Source: Voacanga thouarsii (lineage: Eukaryota > Streptophyta > Magnoliopsida > Gentianales > Apocynaceae). Taken from it: 64,000 nucleotides of DNA. The DNA lies in assembly GCA_026120185.1 (NCBI GenBank), contig JANUWF010001636.1:1426001-1490000 (forward strand), in the 5' to 3' direction. A program made the translations under genes and the position numbers. The notes under the pieces were generated by a model. That model did not search any database. It saw nothing but the letters and a program-made list of their open reading frames with translations, and had not been told where the DNA came from. Shown here piece by piece: positions 47,808 through 58,939 of this stretch. Numbering within the stretch: position 1 is the stretch's first letter; every line of letters begins with the position of its first letter.

Positions 47808-48800
47808 AATATGAAAAATTAGTCATTTTAGTCTCTTAACTTTTTTTTTTTTAAGGTTAGGTCCATCTTCTTTATTTTTAATTAGTTAGAACCCTTAACA
47901 AATATTTTTTAACTGAAAAAGTATTTTTGATCGTTATCGTCATTATTTCGTCAAAATACAAGGGTAATTTTGAAATTTTACTTTTCAACTCACCACCCAC
48001 AGATAGAAAAACTAGTCAATTTAGTCCATTATATATTTTGTTTTGAAAGGTTAAGTCTATTTTTTTTTTCTCACCTAATTAGATCCCATAACTAATTTCT
48101 TTTAACTAAAAAGGTCACTTTAACCGATATTGTAAATTTCACTCCAATTTTTTAATGACATGGCAATTTCAATTGGATTTTATCTCTAAATTATTTCTCA
48201 CTTTTCTTTAGAAAAAATTTGATTATCTTATGTTAATAATTTAATGGTTATAATAATAATAATAGCATATTTAATTTGCAATTTACAAATATATAATTTT
48301 TCTTTAAATTTGCTCTGATCAGAGTCACTTTAAAAATAATCATCATAATTCAATAATCGAATACATGATTTGAAATCCGTAATCGAACAATGGCAATATG
48401 TCAAAATAAAAAGGAAGGGGGGGGGGGGGGGGATAAAGTGTCGAAAATGCCTTTCCCATTTGACGGTGGAATTTATGGTAAAAGCCAAAAAGACCTTTTC
48501 AATTAAAAAAATTTAATTAAGAGATCTAATTAGGTGAAAAAAAAAAAAGAGACATAACCCTCTAAAATAAAAAATATAAAGGACTAAATTGGTTAATTTT
48601 CCTATTTGTAGGTAGTGAGTTGAAAAGTAAAGTTTCAAAATTATTCTTACTTTTTGACGGGGATAATGACAATAACAGTCAAAAAAAACTTTTTCAATTA
48701 AAAAATATTTTTTAAGGAACTTAATTAGTTAAAAATAAAAAAAAAACCTAATTTTAAAAAATAAAAAATTAAAGGACTAAAATGGCTATTTTTTATATAA
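47808..48800. mobile_element. ~1-kb element with ~310-bp imperfect inverted repeats (foldback/MULE-like)
   Basis: The left arm (about 47808-48130) and right arm (about 48480-48800) are inverse copies: 'gtcattttagtctcttaac' against the complement of 'ttaaaggactaaaatggc', and 'tcacctaattagatccc' against 'gagatctaattaggtga'. Inside each arm are two diverged direct copies about 190 bp apart. The ~350-bp centre holds a G16 run at 48417-48432 and no coding frame. Likely a non-autonomous foldback or Mutator-like element; target duplications were not established. Confidence 0.65.
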
Positions 48801-48917
48801 AATATATATATAATTTTGTTCTGTACTTGTGTCTTATTTTGATTAAGTACGCGCTTTTCGGGCGACATGAGGGTCCCTGCGCCTAGCGCCCTTAACAACA
48901 CTTAACAACACTGGAAG

Positions 48918-49284
48918 TGTTATGAATTATTGGAATCTCCATTAATTAGTGGAGGCTCCACTAATTATGGATTTATGTGAATTATTATAAGATTTTTATG
49001 GATGTCCACCATTTAGTGGAGACACCACTAATTGAGATTAGTTGAAGATGATGTATGCCATGATGTATTCCACTAATTAGAGCTCTATAAATAGAGCTAT
49101 GCTCTAAGCTTGTAATACACCATCATTTTGTGAAAGAAAGATTAGTGAAAGAAAGATTAGATAAAGAATTGTGAGAGAAAGAAAGAGATAAGTTTGAAGA
49201 TAAATTATTGTGCAAAGAATAGTTAGAATTTTCTTAGTGTGTAATGTGTAAATTTTATTCTAACACTACCCTAATTTTATAACA
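48918..49284 (+). repeat. 5' LTR of the copia element, 367 bp
   Basis: Begins TGTTATGAATTATTGG and ends TTTTATAACA. A TATA-like CTCTATAAATAGAGC lies near 49082, so the LTR has a plausible promoter. It has an extra 15-bp GTGAAAGAAAGATTA unit near 49130-49160 compared with the 3' LTR. Confidence 0.95.
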
Positions 49285-49328
49285 CGTTATCAGCACGAGT
49301 CTCTGCCGTTATTAAAGTCAGAAGACAG

Positions 49329-52300
49329 ATGGCTATTATTCCGCTTACCGGATACACAAATGGCATTGAAGATATATGCCTAATTGATAGTGGTACAACA
49401 CACACCATATTGAAAGATAAAAAATATTTCTCTTACTTGCAGATGGGAGAAACAAATGTTAATACTATAGGTGGTAGTGTAAAGTTGATTGAAGGCTCTG
49501 GAAGAGCTAATATTGTATTACCCGGAGGAACAAATGTTGTTATTCCTAAAGCGTTATTTTCTTCAAAATCTCGAATAAATTTATTAAACTTTAAAGATAT
49601 TCGCCGAAATGGATATCACATTGAAACAATGGAAGAAAATAGTTTTGAGTATCTCTGTATTACTCAAATAATGTCGGGTAAGAAATCTTTATTAGAAAAG
49701 CTACCATCTATTTCTTCTGGCCTATATAGCACAAAAATCCATACAATTGAAATGCATCATTCAGTAAATCAGAAATTTACTGATCCTGTTACATTTATCA
49801 TTTGACATGACCGTTTGGGTCATCCAGGAGCTATTATGATGCGAAGAATAATTGAAAATACACATGGTCATCCTTTGAAACGCAAAGGATTTTGACATCT
49901 GATAAATTTTCATGTGCTGCATGTTCTCAAGGGAAATTGATTATTAAACCATCTCCAACAAAAGTGGAGTTTGAGTCTCCAGTATTTTTAGAAAGAATTC
50001 ATGGTGATATATGTGGACCAATTAATCCACCATGTGGGCAATTCAGATACTTTATGATTTTAATTGATGCATCGACCCGATGGTCGCATGTTAGTTTATT
50101 ATCAACTCGCTACCTGGCGTTCGCGAGATTGCTTGTCCAAATAATTCGCTTAAGAGCGCAATTTTTAGATTATCCGATCAAAAGGATCCGTCTAGATAAT
50201 ACTGGAGAATATTCCTTCCAAACTTTTGATGCTTATTGCCTGTCAATTGGCATTACTATTGAACATCCAGTAGCTCATGTTCATACTCAGAATGGTCTAG
50301 CTGAATCATTCATTAAACGGTTACAATTAATTGCTAGACCGTTATTAATGAGAACAAATCTCCCGACAACTGCTTGGGGACATGCTATTTTGCATGCTGC
50401 AGCACTTGTACGCCTAAGGCCAACAAGTTATCACAAATTTTCTCCCTTACAATTGGCTTTTGGTTCCGAGCCAAATATAACTCATTTAAGAATTTTCGGG
50501 TGTACTGTATATGTTCCAATTGCACCAAACCAACGTACAAAGATGGGTCCTCAAAGAAGAAAGGGGATCTACGTTGGATATGATTCTCCCTCTATTATCA
50601 GGTATGTTGAACCCCTGACAGGAGATGTATTCACAACAAGATTTGCTGATTGTCATTTTGATGAATCATTATTCCCTAAATTAGGGGGAGAACCAGAACA
50701 GCATAAAAAGGATCTTGCTTGGACAACATCATTAAATTATCTTGATCCGCGCACAAGCGCATGTGAACTTGAAATTCAAAAGATAATTCGTTTGCAAAGC
50801 ATTGCAAATCAAATGCCATACGCTTTTGTTGACTCCAGAAGAATTACAAAATCGCATATTCCAGCTATAAATGCTCCTATTCGAATTGAAGTTCCAGCAG
50901 AACGAAATATTATACCTATAGCTGCTGAGTAAAAAACACGCCAGAAGCGTGGCCGACCTCTTAGTTCTAAAGATAAAAATCCTCGAAAGAAAAGATGATT
51001 AACTGATCCAGAAGATCATATTGAAGAAAAGAATGACAAAGACCAAGAGAGAACTGATGACAAAGAATTAGAAGTTGATGAAAGTAACACTGAAATTTCT
51101 ATCAATTATACCACTTCCGGTAGAAGTTGGAATCGGATAGAAACTGTTATTGATAATATATTTGCATACAATATATCTCTTGATGTTACACAGGATAATA
51201 ATGATCCTGAACCAATATCAGTTGATGAATGTCGGCATAGAAAATATTGGCTGCAATGGAAAGATGTGATTCAATCGGAGTTAAATGCACTGACAAAACG
51301 TGAAGTCTTCGGACCTGCAGTCCGAATACCAGAAGATGTAAAACCTGTTGGTTACAAATGGATATTTGTGCGAAAGCGCAATGAAAAGAGTGAAATCGTT
51401 CGATAAAAAGCGCGATTAGTAGCCTAAAGTTTTTCACAAAGACCAGATATTGATTATGATGAAAAATAATTCTCCTGTTGTTGATGCTATTACACTTCGA
51501 TATCTTATCAGTTTGGCAGTACATGAAAAGATAGATATGCGCCTATTAGATGTTGTCACTGCTTACTTGTATGGAAATTTAAAAAATGATATTTACATGA
51601 AAATCCCCCGAAGGATTTCACATGCCTGAAGCATATAAACATTATCCTCGTGAAAATTACTCCATCAAGTTGCAAGAAATCATTATATGGCCTGAAGCAA
51701 TCTGGGCGCATGTGGTTCACACGTCTTAGTGAATATTTATTGAAAGCGGGATTTAAAAATGACTAGGTATGTCCATGTGTTTTTATTAAGAAATCTGGTT
51801 CTAAATTTGTGATATTAGCTATATATGTTGATGATATTAATCTTATTGAAACTCCTGAAGAGCTCCAAGAAACAATTGATTATTTAAAAAGAGAATTCGA
51901 AATCAAGGATTTTGGTAAAACCAAATTTTGCATTGGTTTACAAATTGAACATCTGGAGAGTGGAACATTTATTCATCAATCAACATATACAGCAAAAGTG
52001 CTAAAAATATTTTACATGGACAAAGTACATCCATTGAGTATTTCAATGATCGTCCGATCATTAAATGTGGATAAAGATCCTTTCCGACCTCAAGAAAATG
52101 ATGAAGAACTCCTTGGTCCTGAAGTACCATATCTCAGTGCAATTGGTGCATTGATGTATCTTGCTAATAATACACGACATGATATTACTTTTGCTGTCAA
52201 TTTATTAGCAAGATTTAGTTATTCACCAACACGACGACATTGGAATGGAATTAAACAAGTCATTCGATATCTCCAAGGTACAATTGATCTCGGATTATTT

Positions 52301-52846
52301 TATTCAAATAAAACCAGTCCAACATTGATAGGTTATGCAGATGCTGGTTATTTATCTGATCCACATAAAGCACGTTCTCAAATGGGCTATCTATTTACAT
52401 GTGGAAATACTGCTATATCATGGCGTTCTACGAAACAATCTATAGCAGCTACTTCTTCAAATCATGTTGAAATTATAGCCATTCATGAAGCAAGTCGAGA
52501 ATGTGTATGACTAAGATCTATGATTCATTATATCCGAGAAAGTTGTGGATTATCATCAATCAAAGATATTCCAACTCCTCTTTATGAAGACAATGCAGCT
52601 TGCATAGCTTAATTACGAGGAGGATATATTAAAGGAGATCGGACAAAACATATTTCACCAAAATTCTTCTTTACTCATGAATTTCAGAAGAAAGATGAAA
52701 TTGATGTGCTACAAATTCAGTCATGTAATAACCTCGCAGATATTTTCACGAAGACTTTACCGACTGCAACATTTGAGAAGTTGAGATATAAAATCGGTAT
52801 GCGTCGGTTTAAAGATTTAAAGGAATCATCTCATCAGGGGGAGTAA
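49329..52846 (+). pseudogene. copia pol remnant (protease, integrase, RT, RNase H) with stops and frameshifts
   Basis: Broken polyprotein. 49329-49805 encodes protease with the active-site motif DSGTTHTIL and the start of the GAG-pre-integrase domain, closed by a TGA where the family has Trp before the H-x-R-L-G-H motif. A frameshift near 49880 leads to 49892-50932 with the zinc-ligand CAAC and the integrase core, whose acidic residues are seen in GDICGP, LDNTGE and AESF. Further stops follow near 50930, 50996 and 51404; the first half of reverse transcriptase is shattered. 51809-52510 keeps the YVDD box, the connection and the early RNase H region; another TGA near 52508 and a TAA near 52610 break the RNase H tail, which ends at 52846. 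It cannot make a working polyprotein. Confidence 0.9.
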
Positions 52847-52971
52847 TAAACAAACATATAGAATATTGTACTCTTTTTCCTTCACTAGATTTTTTTTCCC
52901 ACTGGGTTTTTATCTAGTAAGGTTTTAATGAGGCATATTCTTTATGTAATGGATGGACATCCAAGGGGGAG

Positions 52972-53323
52972 TGTTATGAATTATTGGAATCTCCATTAAT
53001 TAGTGGAGGCTCCACTAATTATTGATTTATGTGAATTATTAGAAGATTTTTATGGATGTCCACCATTTAGTGGAGACACCACTAATTGAGATTAGTTGAA
53101 GATGATGTATGCCATGATGTATTCCACTAATTAGAGCTCTATAAATAGAGCTATTATCTAAGCTTGTAATACACCATTATTTTGTGAAAGAAAGATTAGA
53201 GAAAGAATTGTGAGAGAAAGAAAGAGAGAAGTTTGAAGAGAAATTCTTGTGCAAAGAATAGTTAGAATTTTCTTAGTGCGTAGTGTGTAGATTTTATTCT
53301 AACACTATCATAATTTTATAACA
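52972..53323 (+). repeat. 3' LTR of the copia element, 352 bp
   Basis: Same ends as the 5' LTR; preceded by the purine tract at about 52961-52971. It stops only ~290 bp before the first ATG of the plus-strand gene at 53612, so its TATA-like box near 53140 points into that gene. Confidence 0.95.
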
Positions 53324-53431
53324 GGAAGGAATTATTATTTTGTTAGTTAGTAAATAAGCTGCAATATTTATTAAAAAAAAAAAAGCGGGGTTTATCTGTC
53401 TATGCTGTAAGACTAATTTTGGAAACTAGGG

Positions 53432-53454
53432 TTCCCGCCAAACACATTCGCGCC
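53432..53454 (+). promoter_or_regulatory. two E2F-type sites at the 5' end of the unknown gene
   Basis: TTCCCGCC at 53432-53439 and TTCGCGCC at 53447-53454 both fit the E2F consensus TTSSCGSS. They are 15 bp apart and about 170 bases upstream of the first possible start codon. Two perfect fits this close suggest a cell-cycle (G1/S) regulated promoter; this is inference. Confidence 0.55.
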
Positions 53455-53611
53455 AGATTTGTCCCCAATTCTTACATTATTATACTGGTCATTATTCCAG
53501 CAGCTCAGACACTCAGCTTTGTTCCCTCTCTTCCTCTCTCTTGCTTTGATCCAAGAATCAGAAACAGCTAACCAAGCTACAATTAGATCTGTGCAGTTCT
53601 GCATATGGTTT

Positions 53612-56600
53612 ATGGCCCCTGCTACAGGTACTTTAGGGGGGAAAAAAATCTTGTTTTACAGTAGCAACTTTCACCTAATTTTTACTGTTTTGCATGTTCT
53701 GTTTACTTAAATCTATTCCGATTTGATATTCATTGGTATCATTTGCTGCAATATTGTTGTTGGGTGGTTAAATCTGTGGCTGCTGCAGGTTGAATTGGTT
53801 TAATCTAGGATGAGATTGTGGGATGTTGATTCTCGTTATCATTTTTACCACCAATCTTGATTGGGAAAGTTGGGGTTTTCTGGATTTCTTAAGGAAAGAT
53901 TTTTTTTTTTTTCTTCTCGCGTATAATTTCTTTAGTGCTCGGAAATTTTCCTTTGTTAATTGGCGGTGCTTTATTTAGTTTCTGTTTCAGATGGGCTGGC
54001 AATGGTTCTACTATATCTGTAATCCGTGAAAGTGAAAAACTATTCTCGAGATGTTCTTTGAATGATCTTTGAACATCAAAGTTGTTGTTTGAGTTATCTA
54101 CTTAGGAAAGTTACCCGTGTATTATTTATTTCATGGATATAGTTTATAGATGTCATTGGCAAATGAGCAAATGACATTTGTGTTAGAGATCTTCAAAATG
54201 GTACAAACTTGTAACTTTTCAAGGATTTGTGTCTTATTAAAATGTTTATGACCATACATTATTGGAGGTCATCGTGAAAGAGTGCGCATGACCAAAAGAG
54301 TTGTGATTATTCACAAATAACATCATGAAAAGTTAACTTTGTTTATAAAGTTGTGTCCCTAGTGTAAGGGGCACAAACTTGTCTACAAAAGAGTAAGAAG
54401 TTTAGAGAAGCACTGAGTCATAGATGGTCACTCTAAAACCTCCTTTTTGGAAATTTTCACTCTCCTATAACATTTGTGTGAGACTTTCATATTTCTGTCC
54501 ATATCAGTAGGTACTTGAGAGATTTGATTTCATTAATGCATGATGTAGTCAAACATAGGATTTATTGTATTCTCGAGAATATTTTGCAAAACCCAGTTGC
54601 ATACCAATTCATTGGTGGGTGAAATAAAGAAAGAATATCCATCTTGATCTATTCTACAATTTCTACTCATTATTCTAACTCTTTGTTCTTTCTGAGTGCC
54701 ATTGAGTCAAAATCAATTACTTTTGTGAGATTAATACATTGGGCTAGGTAGTTCTGGCTGTGTTAGGTGTTTGGATTGGATGCACTACTAATTATAGTCT
54801 TTGTGTGGTGTTGTTCACCCGTTGCCTTATTAGTCATTACTTTATCTTTTGAAAGGGTAGTCAGGGTTCTATCCAAGTATAAATGAACATTTTATTTATT
54901 TATTTGCTTAAATTTCAGGTGAACTTTGCTGTTTTGACACACATTCTGGGCAAAGCCAGAGCTGCATTTTCTTTGATTGGATCAAGACTTAATTTGCTTT
55001 ATATTCTGCCAGCTAGTATTTTTGCTACAGTATATTTATCAAATAGACAGTTAAAAGCTTCATTTTGCAAATTATGGAGCGAAGGAGTTGTTGCAGTAAT
55101 CTGCATTTCATCAATGCTATAAAGGGTAACTTGGTTTTGAAACTCCGTAATGTGGATACCAATGGAAAGCCAGCTCTTGTGTTCAAAGCAGTAAAAGAGA
55201 TAATAGAAGGTGAAGATGCCAAGAGACTTCAACCTTCTACTTCACAGGGTGCACCTTGTTCAAATTTGAGTTTTAGCTGTGCAAGAGTCAAGATAGAAAG
55301 ATTTTGTCTGCCACAGGCGCAGAGATCTTTGCAGGAAATTGACACTAGGGAAAATGAATTTGTTTGTAGCAGAGACGATGAAACAGGCAGTGATTCAGAT
55401 AATGATAATTTTGGAAAGATGACACTGAAACAGCTCAAGGAAAAGTTCAAAACAAAGAAAAGGAAACAGGCCAATTCTGTTCTCTTCAAGGAATGTTTAA
55501 AATTGGAGCCAGAGGAAGATGATTCTGATCTCAAAGTGCCCCTTTGTAGTTTGAAATTGAAGCTCCCAAAGGCTAAAAAAAAGTGTGTCCAAGCTGCTTC
55601 TGAATCTCCCAAAAGTGTAGTTTTAATCAAGTTGGAACAAAACCCAGATTCTGAGGTGCAATTTCATAGGTATTTACCTTCACTTGTCCGTGTCGAAACA
55701 GAGGTTTCTGATCCTATGATGAAGGAATGCCACCACATAATTCCTTCTGTTGGTGATTCCCCCAATATTAATCAGAGTGAAGAATCAAGTATTGGCAAAG
55801 CAATATCTGATAGAGCTCCAAATACAGTTGAATGCAAAAACAGTAAATCAATGTTATTTGCAGAACCGTACCAGAGCTGCAGTGTTAATGAGGTATCTTA
55901 TGAACATTTGGAGAACGTTGAACCTATCCCTCTGCTCTTTCCAAGCTGTGAAGATACTATGGATGTGGATGGTCAAGAGGAAAGCTGCCAACGGTTCCTG
56001 GATTTACCTACGTCAGAATATGAGACTGAAGAAACTGAAGAGAAACCTTTGCTTGTCCCTTCACCCACCAAGGATGATAATTCATGTACGGATAGTTTCT
56101 CTGGAAGTTCTAGACATATGCATGAATTTGTGGAGCAGACGAGTTGCCATCATGCAGTTCCAGTTTCTGATTTGGTGGCTGAGGATTGCAGTAGTGGCAA
56201 GGATCTTTATCATGGCAGTGATTCATTACTGTTTGGAGATGATAATGCCAGGAAAGATTTGTCTTCAGACCAGCAAATTGATGCCACAAGCAGTCCTACT
56301 GGAACATTTAGCACATCTTGGAATCATCCTCCATGCTTGAGTATTGTTGATGATTTACTTTGTAGTACAACTGAAGAAAAGCTACCATTACTATGTAGCT
56401 CTCCCATTGGAGTGGAAATTTGTTTGAAACCTAGAAATCAGTTGGTTTTGTTGGAGGACAAATCAACCTTGGACGAGCACCAGCAAAATAAAAGATCTGT
56501 TACTCTTGGTGAAGGAAAACAAGAAAGAAATTCATCTATAGAGAATCAAAACTGTGATGTTGATGAAACATTGCCAACCTCAGAGCTGGTGCAACCTCCT

Positions 56601-58479
56601 GAGAGGCTACTTTTGACAAGAAAGGTCAGGAACTTTTTTTTTTTTTTTTTTTGGTGATGATTATTTTGTACTGCTTTACTCACTGAAGTAGTTAAAAATA
56701 AGTGCATGGTAATGCAGGTGATATCTCCAACTTCTGAAGAAAGGCTTTGCCTAGCAATGAGTTCTACAGAATCATATATCAATCAAAGTGAGTTACATTT
56801 ATCTGATTAGAAAATTCAAAGGAGGCCTTCTATTTTGCTCCATCAATATAAATCAATATGATTTTCACTCACTATGTAGCTGGATGAATAAAAGTAAGAT
56901 CTGATAAATCATGACATTCTTTGAAATACTGTAAATCTGATATAAATAGGTATAGGGAAGTAAGACTACCCCCGTGCTGCATTTCAATCTCACTATTTAG
57001 TTTTGCATGCTTACAACAAGATATGTAGTTGTTCATTAAATAGGTTGTACTTTCTGCAATATGTTTCAGTAGAAATGTGAAAACAAGGACAGATTGTGCA
57101 TTTATATATGCCTAAGTCATTATTGTGGTTCAAGCTCTTCATTAGTTGCTATGGCTTTTGCTCAAATTTCTAAATGTCTGATATGCAGTTATTGTTTAAC
57201 TTCTTGCTTTTCCTGCCTTTATTTATTTCAGACAGCAAGGAACATAGAGCGTCATCATTAGGATCAGATGTTAAGCATGCGAAGGGATCTGGTGTAGTTA
57301 ATTCGACAAAAGTGAAAAGATCAAAGAATGACAGAAGAAATTCTCCACCTAAAGTCAATCTTGAGGGTCATCGTCTTTCTCGTGCATTTCCTAGTCTTAA
57401 CACAGGGTGCACTTCTCTTCAAGGGTGTTCTGAAAGTGCTATTGCATTCTCACAGAGGCAGATGCACGACATTGAGTCTCTTGCTTTGAAGCTTATGAGT
57501 GAGTTGAAGTACCTGAAGGACATTGTTGAAGAAAAGCTGCTGTTTGAAGCATATCGGAATGTTTCCATAAAAAATGATGCAGATGAGGTATGAGAGTTCC
57601 ATAGATTTATTGTTTCACATGCTTTATTGGATTGATATAAAACTTAGAAGCAGATATATATTTTCAGATGCTTTATTGGATTGATATAAAAATTAGAAGC
57701 AGATATATATTTGCTATAATCTGATCAAAGAGCAAAACACTTCATAAAAAGTAAGGGGCGGATGCCACCCGTGCCCTCCTCTGGTTCTGTCATTGGATTG
57801 CTAATTTTGGGGGAGGGTTGATGCTTGAGATCAATGCTTGTATTCTTCCAAAGTAAACTAAATGAAGTTGGATGTGTGCTAATCTGGGGGAGGGTTGTTC
57901 TAGATCAATGCTTCTTTTCTTAATAAGAGATTATTGTATACAGGTTTCTTGCATGGCTATTGTTTGGTCGATGATAGAACTACTGCTTACCAACATATGT
58001 ATGACGTGCTCTAAATGATGGAATATTGCTTGTTTTCTGACTTCACATTGACCTGAATAATAAATTTATAAGTTGTAATTCTCACACTGCTGTTGCATCT
58101 CTTGCTCTAATCATTTCTCTGATCAGGTGAAAGATGCCATAACAAGTGCCATAAAAGTTGAAGACACTGCAAGGAAGTGGTTGTCCATGATGGCAAGAGA
58201 CTGCAATCGTTTTTGTAAAATCATGGTTAGCATCCTTAGTTTTACTTGCTCTATGAATTTGCTGACTTCTAATTAGAATTGCATGCTTGCTCTTCACTGT
58301 AGAGTTTGACACAGAAAGGTACCGCTCCTGCTACATCCAATAATGGGATCCAGAGGGAAAGGAAAAAAATTACCTTTGCAGATGAAGCTGGTGGAATGCT
58401 TTGTCAGGTCAAGGTATTTGGAGATGAAATGGCAATGGAGTCTAATAGTGAAAAGCAAAAAACTCAGGAGTCTAAATAG
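53612..58479 (+). CDS. plant protein of unknown function, ~750-762 aa
   Basis: I do not recognise a named family. Main coding exons: to 56624 (from ATG 55074), 56718-56787, 57232-57587, 58127-58225, 58303-58479, giving 750 aa from MERRSCCSNLHFINAIKGN. An ATG at 53612 with donor at 53628 can splice to an acceptor at 55050 and stay in frame, adding MAPATVKSFILQI; which start is used is open. Visible: a basic-Cys N-terminus followed by KGNLVLKLRNVD and GKPALVFKAVKEIIEGE; a lysine-rich motif MTLKQLKEKFKTKKRKQ near residue 125 (possible nuclear signal); a long acidic, Ser-rich, low-complexity middle; and a C-terminal helical, probably coiled-coil part (DIESLALKLMSELKYLKDIV ... VEDTARKWLSMMARDCNRFC) ending KKITFADEAGGMLCQ. 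The E2F-like sites and charge pattern suggest a nuclear, cell-cycle protein, but no function can be assigned. The stop lies inside a tandem duplication. Confidence 0.75.
57614..57712. repeat. ~49-bp tandem duplication in an intron of the unknown gene
   Basis: 'atgctttattggattgatataaaa' followed by 'ttagaagcagatatatat' occurs twice, 49 bp apart (57619 and 57668). A second, looser duplication of 'gggggagggttg ... gatcaatgctt' lies at about 57808-57915. Confidence 0.85.
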
Positions 58480-58500
58480 TGAAACGCAAAAAACTCAAGC
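58440..58500 (+). repeat. ~30-bp imperfect tandem duplication across the stop codon
   Basis: TCTAATAGTGAAAAGCAAAA (58441 on) is repeated from 58471 as TCTAAATAGTGAAACGCAAA. The second copy has one extra A, which shifts the frame and makes the TAG stop at 58477-58479. Confidence 0.85.
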
Positions 58501-58939
58501 TGTATGATTTCATAGTATTTCTTTTAAATTCTTTTATGGCTCTTGGGAATTTGTAAGATTCCAAGTGTTCGTGGATATTTCTGTTGTGTTGATACCCGGG
58601 AAGCCTCATGTACCATTGTATTGATATGGATATTTGGTAACAAACAATGGAAAGACACATGTCGCGTAGACACAGTCTCTTTCCCTTCTCTAATTTCCAA
58701 GTTTGCCATATCTTGAACCAACGACAAGTAACCAGGGCGGCCTTTCCTTTGGAAAAAAACGGAAGTTCCATAACAAATGATAAAGAACAGTTCATTTACA
58801 AATCCAGATACTGTAAAAAACAAGCCTTGAAAGAATAGGAGGCGGCAATAAATCTTCCATGGAACCTGGGATCAAATGAATTAATCGACTTATATCGTAA
58901 ATTTGGACAAAGCAGAATGCAGAATTGATTCCTACCTCT

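Larger units (their letters stand above)
48918..53323 (+). mobile_element. Ty1/copia LTR retrotransposon, gag-less and degenerate
   Basis: Complete ends: 5' LTR 48918-49284 and 3' LTR 52972-53323, both TG...CA, flanked by the 5-bp target duplication GGAAG (48913-48917 and 53324-53328). A primer-binding-like TTATCAGCACGAG follows the 5' LTR, and a purine tract CCAAGGGGGAG stands directly before the 3' LTR. Domain order protease, GAG-pre-integrase, integrase, reverse transcriptase, RNase H is of the copia type. No gag: the protease frame starts 45 bases after the LTR. The LTRs differ by a 15-bp duplication and roughly 15 substitutions (about 4% by eye), so the insertion is not recent. Confidence 0.95.
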
